Shown piece after piece: positions 9,364 to 21,975 of a DNA stretch of 64,000 bases. Where the stretch lies: the NCBI GenBank assembly GCA_017893485.1, contig CM030367.1, positions 85,628,853 through 85,692,852 on the forward strand, written 5' to 3'. The stretch comes from Hemerocallis citrina (Eukaryota > Streptophyta > Magnoliopsida > Asparagales > Asphodelaceae). Numbering within the stretch: position 1 is the first letter of the stretch; each line of letters starts with the position of its first letter. The position numbers were made by a program, and so were the translations under genes. Under the pieces are notes generated by a model. That model was not told where the DNA came from, did no database searches, and saw only the letters and a program-made list of their open reading frames with translations.

Positions 9364-11485
9364 TCAGAATAATCAAGGGACTCAATTCATACAAGGACAT
9401 GCACGGAATTTCCAAATGGGAAGTGGGATTGATAGGCCAGTTCAAGAACAGAAGAAGTTGGATTTTGAAGCCACCGTTCTTCAATTGCTCCAACAACAAC
9501 ATCAAACAAGCAACCAACAAGGGCAAGCAATTCAGAAGTTGGAAACACAGATTGGCCAAATTGCTAAAGAATTAAGCGAACGAAAAGCAGGGGAACTTCC
9601 TTCACAAACCATACCAAACCCTGGAGGTCAAGAACAGCTCAAAGCAGTCACAACATTAAGAAGTGGTAAGATAATTGACAACAAAGTTGGAACACACAAA
9701 GAAGAAGCAGAAACACAACCATCAAAAATTGTGGGGTCCCACAAGGTAAGTGAAAAAGAAAGAACAGTTTTGCCACCATTCCCTCAAAGGTTAGTCAAAC
9801 AAAAGAAAGATCAACATTTATTTGACATCTTTGAAACTCTCAGAAAGGTCGAAATTAATATCCCCCTACTTGATGCTATTAAACAAATTCCTTCTTATGC
9901 TAAATTTTTGAAGGAATGTTGTACTCACAAAAGAACATTTCAGGTTAGGGAGGATGTGGCTTTGACAGAGGAAGTGAGTGCTGTTTTATTAAGGAAATTA
10001 CCTCCCAAATTAAAAGACCCAGGTAGTTTCACCATTCCTTGCAGGATTGGTGAGCACTTCTTTGAGAAAGCACTATTAGACTTGGGGGCAAGCATCAATC
10101 TTCTCCCATACACCGTCTATGAAAAGCTAGGATTGGGGGAACTCCAACCAACATCCATTACGTTGCAGTTGGCGGATCGCAGTATCAAAAGACCTAGAGG
10201 TATTTTGGAAGATGTCCTAGTTCAGGTAAACGATTTCATCTTGCCTGCTGATTTTGTTGTGTTAGACATGGAGGAATCTTCAATGCCATCTTCTCTACCA
10301 ATCATTTTAGGTAGGCCCTTTATGAGTACGGCTGATATAAAAATTTGTGTTAAAAAGGGTACTATAAGCATGAAAATAAATGGAGAGAAGGTTGAATTTA
10401 AAATGTTTGATACACTGAAATTTCCACATGATGATCATGAATGCTATAATGTTGATGTGGTGCAGGATATTGTTGATCAGACATTTCAGGTACATAGCGT
10501 TGAACCATTACAAGCCACAATTACACAATCTCTAACTTTATCTAATGTTGAACAGGAATATGATGACTGGGAGATTGCAGAGACAATACATCACCTTGAC
10601 ACTTCACAGTCGTACTCAGGTAAGTTTGCACCAGTATTTGAAAAATTGGTGACTGATGACATTTTTATTTCTGCAGACAAGTCGACTGGTGCACTGGCCA
10701 AGTCGACTGCTGCAGAGGATCAGTCGACTGTCCAGACTGCTACCAGGGACCAGTCGACTGTACCAAGACTTACAGACCCAGAGCTTAAGCAGCTGCCCGA
10801 CCATTTGAAGCACGCATATTTGGGTGAGAACCAGACACTACATGTGATAATTGCTGCAAACCTAAGTGCACAGGAAGAAGATAAGTTGCTAAAGGTATTA
10901 CGAGAACACAAGAGTGCAATAGGATGGACCATTGCAGATATCAAAGGAATAAGTCCATCCAAATGCATGCATCGAATACTCCTTGAAAACAACGCAAAAC
11001 CAAGCAGGGAGGCACAGAGAAGGCTTAACCCAAACATGAAGGAAGTGGTAAGAGCAGAGATTTTGAAGCTACTAGATGTTGGCATCATCTACCCTATCTC
11101 AGATAGCAAATGGGTAAGTCCTATACATGTAGTGCCTAAGAAAAGTGGAGTCACAGTGGTGACAAATGAAAAGAATGAGCTTATCCCTACTAGAGTGACC
11201 ACAGGATGGAGGGTTTGCATTGATTACAGGAAATTGAACAATGAAACCAGGAAAGATCACTTCCCTCTTCCTTTTATTGATCAAATGTTAGAAAGATTAG
11301 CAGGATATAGTCATCATTGTTTTTTAGATGGTTATAGTGGCTATAATCAAATTGCTATTGCTCCAGAAGATCAAGAAAAAATCACTTTTACATGTCCTTT
11401 TGGTACTTTTGCATACAGGAGGATGCCCTTTGGATTGTGCAATGCACCAGCAACATTTCAAAGATGCATGATGAGTATATTTTAG
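9233..11485 (+). pseudogene. pol: A1 gag end, protease and first half of reverse transcriptase
   Basis: This continues gag in the +1 frame. Residues 1-60 are the gag tail rich in Asn and Gln. The protease has DLGAS at residue 283 (10079-10093), the Athila form of the active-site triad. RT begins near residue 590; WRVCIDYRKLN is at residue 659, FLDGYSGYNQ and FAYRRMPFGL follow. The frame stops at 11483-11485 just before the catalytic motif, through a small deletion; RT resumes in another frame. A linker between protease and RT (residues 483-510) carries four GTCGAC motifs. The normal product would be a single gag-pol polyprotein. Confidence 0.88.
10679..10760. repeat. four GTCGAC palindromes in the PR-RT linker of A1
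   Basis: Decamers at 10679, 10700, 10721 (21-bp steps) and 10751 (30 bp). They are read in one frame as repeated KST/QST tripeptides seven residues apart. Confidence 0.92.
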
Positions 11486-11730
11486 ACATGGTGGAAAGGT
11501 TCATTGAGGTATTTATGGATGATTTTAGTGTTTTTGGTTCTTGTTTTGATGAATGCCTTAACCATTTGCAGCTTGTACTTAAGAGATGTGAAGAATGCAA
11601 TTTAGTGCTGAATTGGGAAAAGTGCCATTTCATGGTACAACAAGGTATTGTGTTGGGACATGTGGTGTCCAAAAGGGGAATAGAGGTAGACAAAGCGAAA
11701 ATAGATATAATATCAAAACTACCCCCCCCC
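11486..11730 (+). pseudogene. pol: A1 reverse transcriptase, catalytic segment
   Basis: A third frame, open from 11392 to 11796, carries the RT catalytic motif FMDD at 11512-11523, with FSVFG after it, then [13 protein letters not shown]. The catalytic aspartates are present. The frame is lost in a run of 13 C at 11722-11734; slippage there, in the plant or in the assembly, is the likely cause. The segment belongs to the same polyprotein as its neighbours. Confidence 0.85.
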
Positions 11731-13742
11731 CCCCAACTACAGTTAAGGGTGTTAGGAGTTTTCTTGGACAGGCAGGGTTCTATAGAAGATTCATAAAAGA
11801 TTTCTCAAAAATCTCCAAACCCCTTTGTGACTTGTTGGCTAAGGATGTTGAGTTTGTATGGACAGAAGAATGCACAAATGCTTTTAATACATTGAAAAAT
11901 CTTCTTATTTCTGCACCTATTGTCATGGCACAAGATTGGAGCCACCCTTTCGAGCTCATGTGTGATGCAAGTGATTATGCTTTAGGGGCTGTTTTAGGTC
12001 AAAGAATCAATAAGAAACCCCATGTTATTTACTATGCTTCTCGAACTCTAAACGATGCACAGCTAAATTATTCCACTACTGAAAAAGAAATGTTAGCTGT
12101 TATTTTTGCTATAGAGAAGTTTAGATCATATTTGATTGGTTCTAAAGTTATTGTTTTTACTGACCATGCTGCCTTGAGATATTTGTTTGCTAAAAAGGAT
12201 GCTAAGCCTAGGTTAATCAGATGGGTGCTGTTGCTTCAAGAATTCGATCTTGAGATTAGAGATAAAAAAGGAAGCGACAATGTTGTTGCAGATCACATGT
12301 CCAGGCTACTGCAGGAGAACGAGAGAATTGTGCCCCCACTTAATGAAAATTTCCCAGATGAACATCTCTTTCAAATAAACATATCCTCGGGACAGTCGAC
12401 TGGTACCAGGACCAGTCGACTGGTATCTCATTGCGCAAATTTTCCATGGTTTGCTGACATTGTAAACTATCTAACCGCTCATGTTTTCCCTCCAGGTATG
12501 ACAAGTCAGGAAAGAAAGAGACTGGTGGCTATGTGCAAGCACTACTACTGGGATGATCCTTATTTATTACAATTTTGCCCTGATCAAATTATAAGAAGAT
12601 GTGTGGCAGAAGAAGAACAACTAAATATTCTACGACATTGCCACCAATATGCATGTGGAGGACATTTTGGACCAAAAAGAACAGCACTCAAGGTATTGCA
12701 ATCTGGATTTTATTGGCCTAAAGTATTTAAAGATGCTTTTTCTTTTTGCAGGACTTGTGACAAATGCCAAAGGACAGGCAACATCTCTTCTAGAAATCAA
12801 CTGCCACTGCAAAACATCCAAGTGATCGAGCTTTTTGACGTTTGGGGAATCGACTTCATGGGTCCATTTCCTAACTCATTTGGTTATTTATATATACTTG
12901 TTGGTGTGGATTATGTGTCTAAATGGGTCGAGGCTGTCCCCTCACGAACTAATGATCACAAAGTTGTTGTCAAGTTTTTACAGGAAAACATTTTCACTAG
13001 GTTTGGGACACCGCGAGCAATAATAAGTGATGGAGGTAGCCACTTCAATAACTTTTCATTTGCTTCATTGATGAAGAAATATGGTATCACACATAGAGTG
13101 GGCACCCCATATCATCCCCAAACTAGTGGGCAGGTGGAGATCAGCAACAGAGAAATCAAGAGCATTTTGGAAAAGACAGTCAACACAAGGAGACAGGATT
13201 GGTCGCTGCGCTTGAATGATGCATTATGGGCCTACCGAACAGCATACAAAACACCCATTGGCATGTCACCATACCGTTTGGTTTTTGGCAAAGCCTGTCA
13301 TCTTCCAGTGGAGTTGGAGCACAAAGCATATTGGGCCATCAAAAGGTTCAATTTTGATATGAAACAAGTAGGTGACAAAAGAAGACTACAACTAAATGAG
13401 CTTGAAGAGTTGAGGCACGATGCTTATGAGAATGCAAAATTGTACAAGGAAAGGACAAAGTTGTACCATGACAAACAGCTAGCAAGGAAGGAGTTTTATG
13501 AAGGGCAGAAGGTATTGATATACAACTCAAGATTGAGACTTTTTCCAGGCAAGCTTATGTCAAGATGGTATGGGCCATACATTGTCACAAGAGTCTTTCC
13601 ACATGGCGCTTTGGAGGTTCATAGCAAGGAAAAGAACCAAACATTTAAGGTAAACGGGCATAGAGCGAAGCCATACATAGAGATGAGCATAGAACCGCAA
13701 GAGGAAGATGTGAATCTTCAAACCATTCAATACATGGCATGA
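11595..13742 (+). pseudogene. pol: A1 RT end, RNase H and integrase
   Basis: True homology starts after the C run (about 11735). [17 protein letters not shown] closes RT. RNase H has [12 protein letters not shown] (residue 123) and [10 protein letters not shown] linker with two GTCGAC motifs follows. Integrase has an HHCC zinc region (about residues 345-395, CRTCDKCQ) and catalytic D at 12852-12854, D at 13029-13031 and E at 13137-13139, a D-35-E spacing. The C-terminal domain has [18 protein letters not shown]. It stops naturally at 13740-13742. All integrase catalytic residues are intact. Confidence 0.9.
12393..12422. repeat. paired GTCGAC palindromes in the RNase H-integrase linker of A1
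   Basis: Two perfect CAGTCGACTG decamers at 12393 and 12413, 20 bp apart. Because 20 is not a multiple of three, they are read as QST and SRL in turn. Confidence 0.92.
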
Positions 13743-14423
13743 CCTCATCAAGTCTAGCTGAAGACAGAAAACATAGCGCTTATTGGGAGGCAACCCAAGT
13801 TTCAGGGGAGTATTTACACTTTCCCTTTATTTTCTTTCAGTTATTTATTATTATCCTTATTTTAGTTATTTTTATTTTTAGTTTCTCCTTACTAGATGGT
13901 GACACATGCCTATTTTTTAAATTTTCTTTCGAACATTGAGGACAATGTTCCATCTAAGTTTGGGGGTATTGGGGTTATTTATATTTAGAGTCTTTTGAAT
14001 TTTTTTTAGAATAAACAATTTCTTATAAAGTAAGAGTAAGTATACTTATTTACTTCAGGATTGTTGAGTTTCATAATTCCCTACAAGATTATATGAGTCA
14101 TGCGATTATACATAAAAAACAAATGTGATGCCTTTTCTGTTGATTATTCCCTTTAGATCTAGTCCTAAATTGAGTTTAAGTAAATAGAGTGATAAAAAAT
14201 ATATATAAATATATATTTAAATAAAGTCAATCTACTCCAATGTTTTGAGTGCTTAGTAACTAGGGGTATTCATCACAAATGTTTACCTTTACGTCAAACG
14301 GCAACTTGAAATATGAGTATGCAAAGCACTTTAGAGTTTGTGACTCGCTGAGTAACCGGGTGGATTCATCACAAATGTTTCGCATTCGCGTAAAAAGGAA
14401 AGTGACAACTTTATAGAAGCGAC

Positions 14424-14470
<47 letters not shown>

Positions 14471-14766
14471 AGTTTGCTACTCGGTTTGTAGTAGAGAAAA
14501 GGGGATAATCACAGATTGAGTAATTACATACTATAACTATAATTAATTGCATGACAAGTATGGTTGAGTTTGGAGTCATGAATAAACAATTGCACTAGAG
14601 AAAGTGGGTATGTTTAATTTTACTTTATCTGAAATTGTTTATACCTTTCTATGCTAATGCCCACATAATAAGAACTCTTGGTGGTTAAGGCTGTCATTAT
14701 TATTATACCCTTGTTCATAATTCTAGTTTGCTTGAGGACAAGCAAAAATCTAAGTTTGGGGGTATT
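13743..14766 (+). other. A1 3' untranslated region with polypurine tracts
   Basis: No coding. It has the Athila-type phrases TTGGGAGGCAACCCAAG (13783-13800) and GAGGACAATG, followed by AAGTTTGGGGGTATT (about 13957-13971), an internal purine tract. A repeated phrase with ATTCATCACAAATGTTT occurs at about 14267 and 14364. A run of 42 A is at 14425-14466. The terminal polypurine tract AAGTTTGGGGGTAT (14752-14765) abuts the 3' LTR, preceded by the hairpin GCTTGAGGACAAGC. Confidence 0.85.
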
Positions 14767-16418
14767 TGATGAACACACTATTATTCACATTTAGAAGCAA
14801 TAAACTTAATGTAAATGCACATTTAAAAGCTCTATATGTGGTATTTAACTCTTATTTTCTCTTTTCCATAGGAAACAGTCTATAGCAGCAAAACGAAGCA
14901 AATTCAGGATTGTAAGGATGAAACACAGGAAACTGAAGAGATCAGTCGACTGATCATGCTTACAGGCGACTGGACAGAGGGAATCAAGTTTACACAACAG
15001 TCGACTGGGCTGAGGAATCATGAAAATACTGAAGCCTCGATACAGTCGACTTACATCCAGAGGCAGTCGACTGATAGGCGGCGAAGTAAACAGATAAGAT
15101 ATTCGAAGATTGATCCAAATCTAATTTCAAATCTATCTGAATCCAGATTTATGCAAATCAAATCTAGAGACAGGGGATTTCCAAGAGCACGTGGTTAACA
15201 GATAAGGAAGGAAAGAAGAAAAGAGAAAGAAATAAATCATCAAATCAAACAAAGAAGGATTTTCCTGAAAAAAGTGCAAAACCCTAATTCTCAGCCGTGT
15301 TCTATAAATATCAGAAAAGAAGCATTATCTACGGCTCTCTCTTGGCCCTCGTCATCTCCCCATCATCCACCACCGAATCACAGAGTTGTAAAACCATCAA
15401 GTTATCAACCAGTGCATCATTCTATCCGCATCGAAGAAGGAGAGAAGAGATCCAGTACTCGAAGGCAGTCTACTGTGTGACAGACAGTCGACTTATTGCC
15501 GGACTTCATTAGTTTATTTCTCTTCTCTTTATTCTTTTATGTTGATCATGTATTCGAACTTGTTGATTAATAAAAGTATTATTATGTGGAACTAAATTCT
15601 ATAGTTGGGTAGATTGAAACCGTAGTTATGTAGTGCTATATTCTTCTGAACTCTTTTATTTTACTTATTGATTGAATCCGTTTGTATTGGTATAGATTGA
15701 TGGTAATCAAACTTGTTCTCGAAAGTCTGAGAGCAGTCGACTGAGGTGAGAGCCAGTCGACTGACGTACAGAACTTGAAAAATCCAAGTTTGCATTACCA
15801 TCCATCTGAATCTGTTAAATGAGCATATTGAGACGACCCGTATCTCGTGCCCGTAATTGTAACAAAGGAATCTTTAGGGGTTCCTGGTTCAATCAACTTA
15901 AGGGATCTAGATCTGATACCAATTTCTAGAACCTTGAGTGTTTGTTCGTTTCCACTGATCTTATGTTTTCTTTAAGTGCAACTTAGTAGATACCATGCTA
16001 AACATTTAATGAAAGAAACGAATTAGAGTAGATACCATGCCTAATTCTTGGCTTAGGGAAACAGTACTTTAAGGAGTAGATACCATGCCCTTGAAGGGAA
16101 CAAACATGAGTAATAAGAAGAAGTTCAAAAGGTGACTTAGCATTACTGACTATTGGTGGAGATCTAAACCCAACTACTTCATAAATATTTGTGATTCAAC
16201 ACTTCTTAATTTAGTTTTAATCTTTTTATTTCTTTTAAACTTTCAAAACAACTCTTTATGATTTTTATTCTTTTTATTGATTAGTAAGTTAAAGTCTACA
16301 ATCTCTGTGGGATCGACCCTTGCTATTGCTACGCTTTTCTAAACGATTCGTGCACTTGCGAGGTTTATAATTTGTGTCTTGTTTTATCTATTTATTTAGG
16401 TAACTAGATTGCACAACA
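14767..16418 (+). repeat. A1 3' LTR (1652 bp)
   Basis: Same length as the 5' LTR with about 18 substitutions and no length change. It carries the same nine GTCGAC-type sites (14943-15763), here closer to consensus, and the TATA box at 15303-15310. TTTAC follows at 16419-16423. Confidence 0.95.
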
Positions 16419-17095
16419 TTTACCTATATCTCGTAGTAGTCATCGTGGTAAGATTAGTTGCATGGCGGGGGACTAAACCCTATAAAGTGGAGACGTTAAG
16501 GGCTTGCACCGAACCTATGTAGAGTGGGATGCATAGAATCCGACAAGTACGCATTAGAGAGTCAGCATATAGTATTGTGTTTTCTTGATTTGGTTTATGC
16601 ATGTGTTTTCCTGTTTTCTACACTTGACACTTAGTCTAGCTACACTCGATATTTTTCATGTTTCATTGTTATTTCTTAATTGAATTATTCTTGTCTTTAT
16701 TCCCTGTTGTTTATGATTCCATGTTCCATGTTCTATTTATGTTGCTTTGTTTTTATGTCACTCACACCGTTATGGCTGACCCCTGTAGTTTTAGGGGTTA
16801 GGGTTATCTCTAGCCCCATGTTTTACAGGTGATTACCTATAGCAATGGGATTTGAATGCATGAGATAGAATGATAATAAAGCTTATGTAAAATTGTAAAA
16901 AAGGTGTTGTAATGAAAAGTCTGTAATTCCAGGTGTTTGTTTTTCCGCTGTGTTTTGTAATGAACTAATGTAATAAAGGTTGAAAGAAAAATTTATCTGT
17001 ATTTTTTTGGATATGTTTACTATTATAATTGATGCTGGAATTTGTGCCACGTATTTCTGAGATATCATATTGGAAATTCGGGGCGCTACAGAGAT

Positions 17096-17107
17096 TGGTA
17101 ACAGAGC
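17096..17107 (+). other. K1 primer binding site
   Basis: TGGTAACAGAGC starts five bases after the LTR. It matches the initiator-methionine tRNA PBS TGGTATCAGAGC with one mismatch. The leader then runs to the gag ATG at 17302 without an open frame. Confidence 0.75.
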
Positions 17108-17323
17108 ACGCTTCAATAATAATGATAAACATGGTATAAAAATAAACCTAGGTGTGGATATTAGAGTGTGAGTATCATATAGCGTTAAAATATGAAGTTT
17201 TGTTTTGAGGTATGGTTGTGGTTTTGCCATGGGATATTGATGTGAATATGAATTGTTTTATGATGCTCTAACTTTACCCTCGTTTTGCAGTATTCAGAAA
17301 AATGGCAGGACCCAGGACCAAAA

Positions 17324-20300
17324 TGTAATACCCCGCAAAATATTCAGACCAGAAGGCAAAATTGCGACCAGGATGTCGATTCATAACCTGATGTGCAGGT
17401 AACAGGAGCTACCAGAAGATCGGAACAGAATTGCACGACTTTGTCTTTCTAAGGAGGGAGTGGCCACCGACTAGAAAAAGTCATACTCAAAAAGTAAGTC
17501 AACATCATTTATGGAGAAGGACAAGCAAAATAATGCAGTTATTGTCTACTCCAGAGTAGGAATAGAAAAATGTCAGGATCAAATTCATGATGGGTCTATT
17601 CAGAAGACTGGGGAGCGACAATTCAACTGGTGGAAGACTAGTTTGTCAAGAGTATCACTCAAGGAACTGGAGTTAGTTCAGGGAAAATTGTCTCATGGAC
17701 CACTGGTGATCATATCTTTGTTTTCTTCTCCACTAGCGTCGTTCTGAGGACAGAACGATTCTAAGGAGGGAGTGGTGTAATACCCCGCAAAATAGCATAT
17801 GGCTATTTTGCGCTGTAACCCGTGCATTGACTAAGTATTGCACACGATTACATTTTTCCTAGAAATTATCAGTTAAATTGAGGAATTTCAGACATACGAG
17901 CTGTTCTGAACCCGATGAGATAAACTCGGGATATCTTCTCAATTAAACTGTAGTTTCGTCCCGATTGTTTCGACCAGACAATTGTCGGGAAGAAGCTATA
18001 ATTTCTACAAAACCTATATTTTATAGGATTTTAATATATATGTATTGGTTAATTTCAATTAAGCTAGTGCTTGAAGTGAATGTGGTATGAGTTTGTGCAC
18101 TAGGGTTAGAATCGGAGTGTGGTGACCGAGGGTTCCTTGACCTAACCTAGGGTTAGGAACCCTAGCATCATGATGATCATGGCTTGATCTTGATAAAGAT
18201 CCAATGGTGGAAATAAATCACCATGTGTAGGTTGACTATGAGAATGGGAAGCTTCCATGAAGTTTCCAAAGAAGCTTCCATGAAGCTTCCACATGATGTG
18301 TTGGCACTCAATCCACCCTTCATTCCTTCACCCATCCCACCCTCCATCTCATCCCTACACCTCACCACACTCCAACCCACACCCACCCATCCAAATACCG
18401 GCCATATAACCCCCCTCCCATCTCACTTCACTCCATTTTTCCCAAAGCTCCATTCACACTCCTCCCAAGCCTCCTCCATTCCTCCTTGTTCAAAAAAAAA
18501 TATATATATATGTATATATAGGAAAAGGCGAAGTCTTTTAGAATAGAAGGAGTAGTAGAGAAGGAGAAGAAAAAGTGTAGGAGAGGGTGTTGGACAAGCT
18601 ACAAAAATACAAGGAGCAAAGACAAGCAAACAAGCAAGCAAGGAGCAAGGAAAAGAGAAAAGCAAGCTAAGCCTACAAGGAGTGTTCTTGCAACTTCAAG
18701 TGGGTGATCTCTTGAACTCTTTGGTATTTATTTTGTTTTGGTATGAATGGATGTGTAGTAGTGATAGCTATGATTTTGTTACCATGTTTGAGTATGAGAA
18801 GTACTAGGAAAAGATAAATTGTATGGTAGAGAATTACTCTTTCTTGAGTTTTGATTAAACAGCATGATTGTGAGGAAATGTTGGGGAATTTCTTACACCC
18901 AAACAGTTTGGGATCTTGAGCTAAAACTTTGGGGTATTGTTCTTCTATGTATGTAGAGTATCCATGATTTTTTTCATAATATTTGGATGCATTTTAGTAT
19001 CCCAAACAGTAGGTCCAAGTCCGGACAGTAAGCAGCCAGAATGGCCGCTGGCTGTGATGATTTTTGTGTGTCTTTCCGATTTTATATCTCGGAAATTACA
19101 GAGCATTTTGAGTTGGAAATTTTTGTGGACGCTCTTGTATGTGTCTACAACCATATTCTTAAATTTCGTAATTTTCCGAGGTCGTTTTATGCCCCGAAAA
19201 AATAGTAGAATGCGACTGGTCCGTAGGTGTTGGCTGAAGCTGACTGTGCTTTGGGCTGAAGTTCAAAAAGCCATAACTTCGTGTACGTTTATTATTTTGC
19301 TATGAAATTTTGGGAGTAGCTTGGGGTATGAGTCTATTTGATGAATCTCAAATTTTAAAATTTTTAGAAGTCATTTGATGAGGTTTCAAAGGTAAATTAG
19401 TGAGGGGCAGTAAACACCCTGCTGGAAATGAACAGCTGAAATGTAGCTATGTTTGAGGAGTCGTAGATCGTTGTGTGAAATGAATTTGAATGTGAATTTT
19501 GGACACGATGAAATGGTATATGTGTAGATAGAGAATCTCAAATTTCATGATAGTTGGACTTAGGGATGATTTACTATTGAATTTTAAAGTAGGGTACGTT
19601 CAGCCTAGTACGAGTTGTCTAGTTCGTGGAGATAGATATTCCTAGACTTACCTGTTAAGAATTTGGGCGACTGGCCAACTAGAGATTGGCATTAGGGAAT
19701 CATAGCCTTCTAACCCAACTGGGATTTTGAAATTCCAGGTTGTAGGTTGGAAGTTATGATTTTTCAAAGTGGGACAAATTTGGCCTTGTCAAGAAAATGT
19801 TTACTAGAGAAATAAACTCTTCCCTTGTTATGCACCCAATGGAAATTGGTACCTTTGAGAACCTTAAGAATTGAATCTGAGGACGTGTCCAATTAGGAAG
19901 TTAAAGTAGACAATCCCACATTTCCATAGGACCCGGAATCGAGCAATTCCGATAACTAAGTGAACTCTTATGATATCGGACAAGTGCAGCAAGTGTGAAA
20001 AGGAACGTACTACTAAGAGTATATAAGGGTTATTGGATGACAAGACAATTAAATTTGAGGAAATAGTCAACTGAAAAGTTATAGACTAGGGTCTTACCTT
20101 TCCAGAATGGGAGGTAGCAAGCAATTCTGACTTGTGTGCTGGAAATTATTGACATGATGAGTTTAGCAACCTATTGTCTAGACTGACTTCAAGCTTTGAG
20201 TTAACCCGGGGACTTGAGTCACTTAAAAGGAAATTGAGGGAATCATCGACTAGGGGATGGCAACGGATCTCCTTACCCTTCTAGGAAATTCTGAGTGTAT

Positions 20301-21975
20301 GGATTTCCGATGAGTGTAGCTTGGGTCACAGCTACTGGTATTTCTTGACTGTTCCATCGGATAATGGATGAGGAACCCTCTACCTACCGCAATATGGTGA
20401 TCGTGAACTATCAGATTTAAAAGATGGGTTTTTAGCGTTCCATTCGGAACTTAGGCAAGTTCCTGTGCATGTACTCATGGTGGACATGAGTGAGTTGGGA
20501 TATAGCTCTGTTGGATTGTGTTGGGTGTCTCGATACCTGAGTCTGTCAATAGTCAAGAATGGATAATTATGTGCGTGCTTACCTTCACTAAATTGTATTA
20601 CATCATCAGGGCACCGTTAGACCACTCGCTGAGGGTCACGGGCCGAGATTATTTTGGGTTGCTGACCTATGAAGGTATTGAGAATCAGTGGATGTGATTC
20701 TGGGATGGTTGTTACCCTAACAGACCAGTCAGGCTCGACTTTGTTGATCGATACCGAGTGTGGTTTGAATAACAACATATTTTCAGTAAACTGGATTGAT
20801 TAGGTTTTTCTTTTATTGTTTCTCTCGAAGTCTAAATTGGTATTAGGGGTGATTTCCTATAATCCAACTTGTTGTGAGAGTTAGCACTAAGTGGTGATAC
20901 TGGTTGTCTCTTCCTGTCATTAGGGATACGCACTGCAGTGCGTATCTTGCACTGTTAATTCCTGAAGTACCATGGTAAGAACGGGATGCTGATATCCTGG
21001 TGAATCGGGGGTACCGAGGTCATCATGTTCTATGTTGGTGGACATGAACGGATCATAAAGGATCTTTGCGCAATGGATATACTGCGGTATATCTGTAAGT
21101 TCGTCACAACTTTAGAGGATGGTTCAACGCAGCAATTATTGGTGACTTCGGGGTAGCGCCCCGCATTATTTATTTTATTTTATTTTCACCTCCTCAACCA
21201 TTTCATACTATCAGGAACAGGAAGTAGACCAAATTAGAATGCATTGCATAGCGAGGGTTCAAATCCCTGAACTGGAGAAACGGCTTGATCTGGGGCACAT
21301 GTAGTATGAGATGCATGTGTGTCCAGAGTCCTGCTGACATTAGATTAGGTGCATCTGTTCTGTACCTTGTGTTTGAATAGACTTTAGGTCATGGCATACA
21401 CGAACACTAGGAAATCAGGATGCACGTTGAATTTTCCATTCAAGATGAATTTGTGAGTGTGATAGTTTGAGGATCGCTGTTTTCTTATCAGCATTGCATC
21501 GGTAGAATTACTGACGTACCCCACCTTTTAGGTACATGGATATCAAGTCACGAGTATAGGAGAGCCCAAGATCAGCAGGGCATCCAAGTAGTGGCAGTAT
21601 GCACATCTACCTTTCGAGCGGGTGCAGAATTATCAGGGTCGCGTAGCAGAAGGCTCAAGCCGAGGGACAGGTCCCAAAGGGGGCAGATAGATCACTTAAC
21701 GAAGTTTCGGCAGTTACCAAGGGATTGCCGATCTGAAAGACAGCCAATGGCTTCACAAGAAATGTTTAAGTATTCTTGTAGTCGGTTGTAATAAAGTTAT
21801 GTAATTTGTATTCCTTGTCCAAGGACAATTTGATATTTGTAATTATCAATGTAACAACTCTGATGGCAATAAAAATGTTTAAATTTCCACGTTATTTACT
21901 GTGTTGAGATGCATTTAAAGGCAATGATCTTGGTGATGTCACGGATGTCCGATAACAGGGATCCGGGGCGTTACA
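17324..21975 (+). mobile_element. K2: internally deleted chromovirus with a 4.2-kb LTR
   Basis: Perfect CAAAA target duplication (17319-17323, 21976-21980). The first 19 bases equal the start of its LTR. The rest of the 5' LTR is missing, and the sequence jumps to a remnant of the interior (17343-17775). That remnant contains a scrap also present in K1 RT (CTAAGGAGGGAGTGGCCAC near 17451-17469). A polypurine tract AAGGAGGGAGTGG precedes the complete 3' LTR. Confidence 0.82.
17776..21975 (+). repeat. K2 3' LTR (4200 bp)
   Basis: TGTAATACCCC...GGGGCGTTACA. A perfect 11-bp inverted repeat (17786-17796 with 17802-17812) opens the LTR. A TATA-like CCATATAACCC is near 18402, followed by a C/T-rich leader. 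A minus-strand relative is K5 (45274 onward). No GTCGAC pairs were found. Small ORFs inside have no recognisable domain. Confidence 0.85.

Larger units (their letters stand above)
6457..16418 (+). mobile_element. A1: Athila-type Ty3/gypsy element, 9962 bp
   Basis: It is complete, with a perfect TTTAC target duplication (6452-6456, 16419-16423). Both LTRs are exactly 1652 bp and differ at about 18 positions by hand count, roughly 1 percent, so the insertion is recent. It has an Athila PBS, gag with an Athila-like core, protease with the DLGAS variant, RT, RNase H and integrase, and two polypurine tracts. No env-like frame was found between integrase and the 3' LTR. Three frameshifts break gag-pol, so this copy cannot make an intact polyprotein. 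Confidence 0.95.
3713..17090 (+). repeat. K1 5' LTR, split by Athila element A1
   Basis: Segments 3713-6456 and 16424-17090, plus one copy of TTTAC, make 3411 bp. The LTR contains a consensus splice-donor-like AAG/GTGAGTG at 4487-4495 just after a leader-like stretch. It also has five pairs of the CAGTCGACTG motif at 5480-5827 and a tandem block at about 6180-6440. The 3' end GGGGCGCTACA (17080-17090) is followed by the PBS. ORFs inside it have no domain and are treated as non-coding. Confidence 0.9.

Noticed and set aside
13743..14766. Env-like gene in the Athila element
   Set aside because: No frame of useful length or membrane segments between integrase and the 3' LTR.
18223..19305. Frames of 107-122 codons in the K2 LTR
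   Set aside because: No motif; they span the promoter and leader, and the K5 relative does not keep them open.
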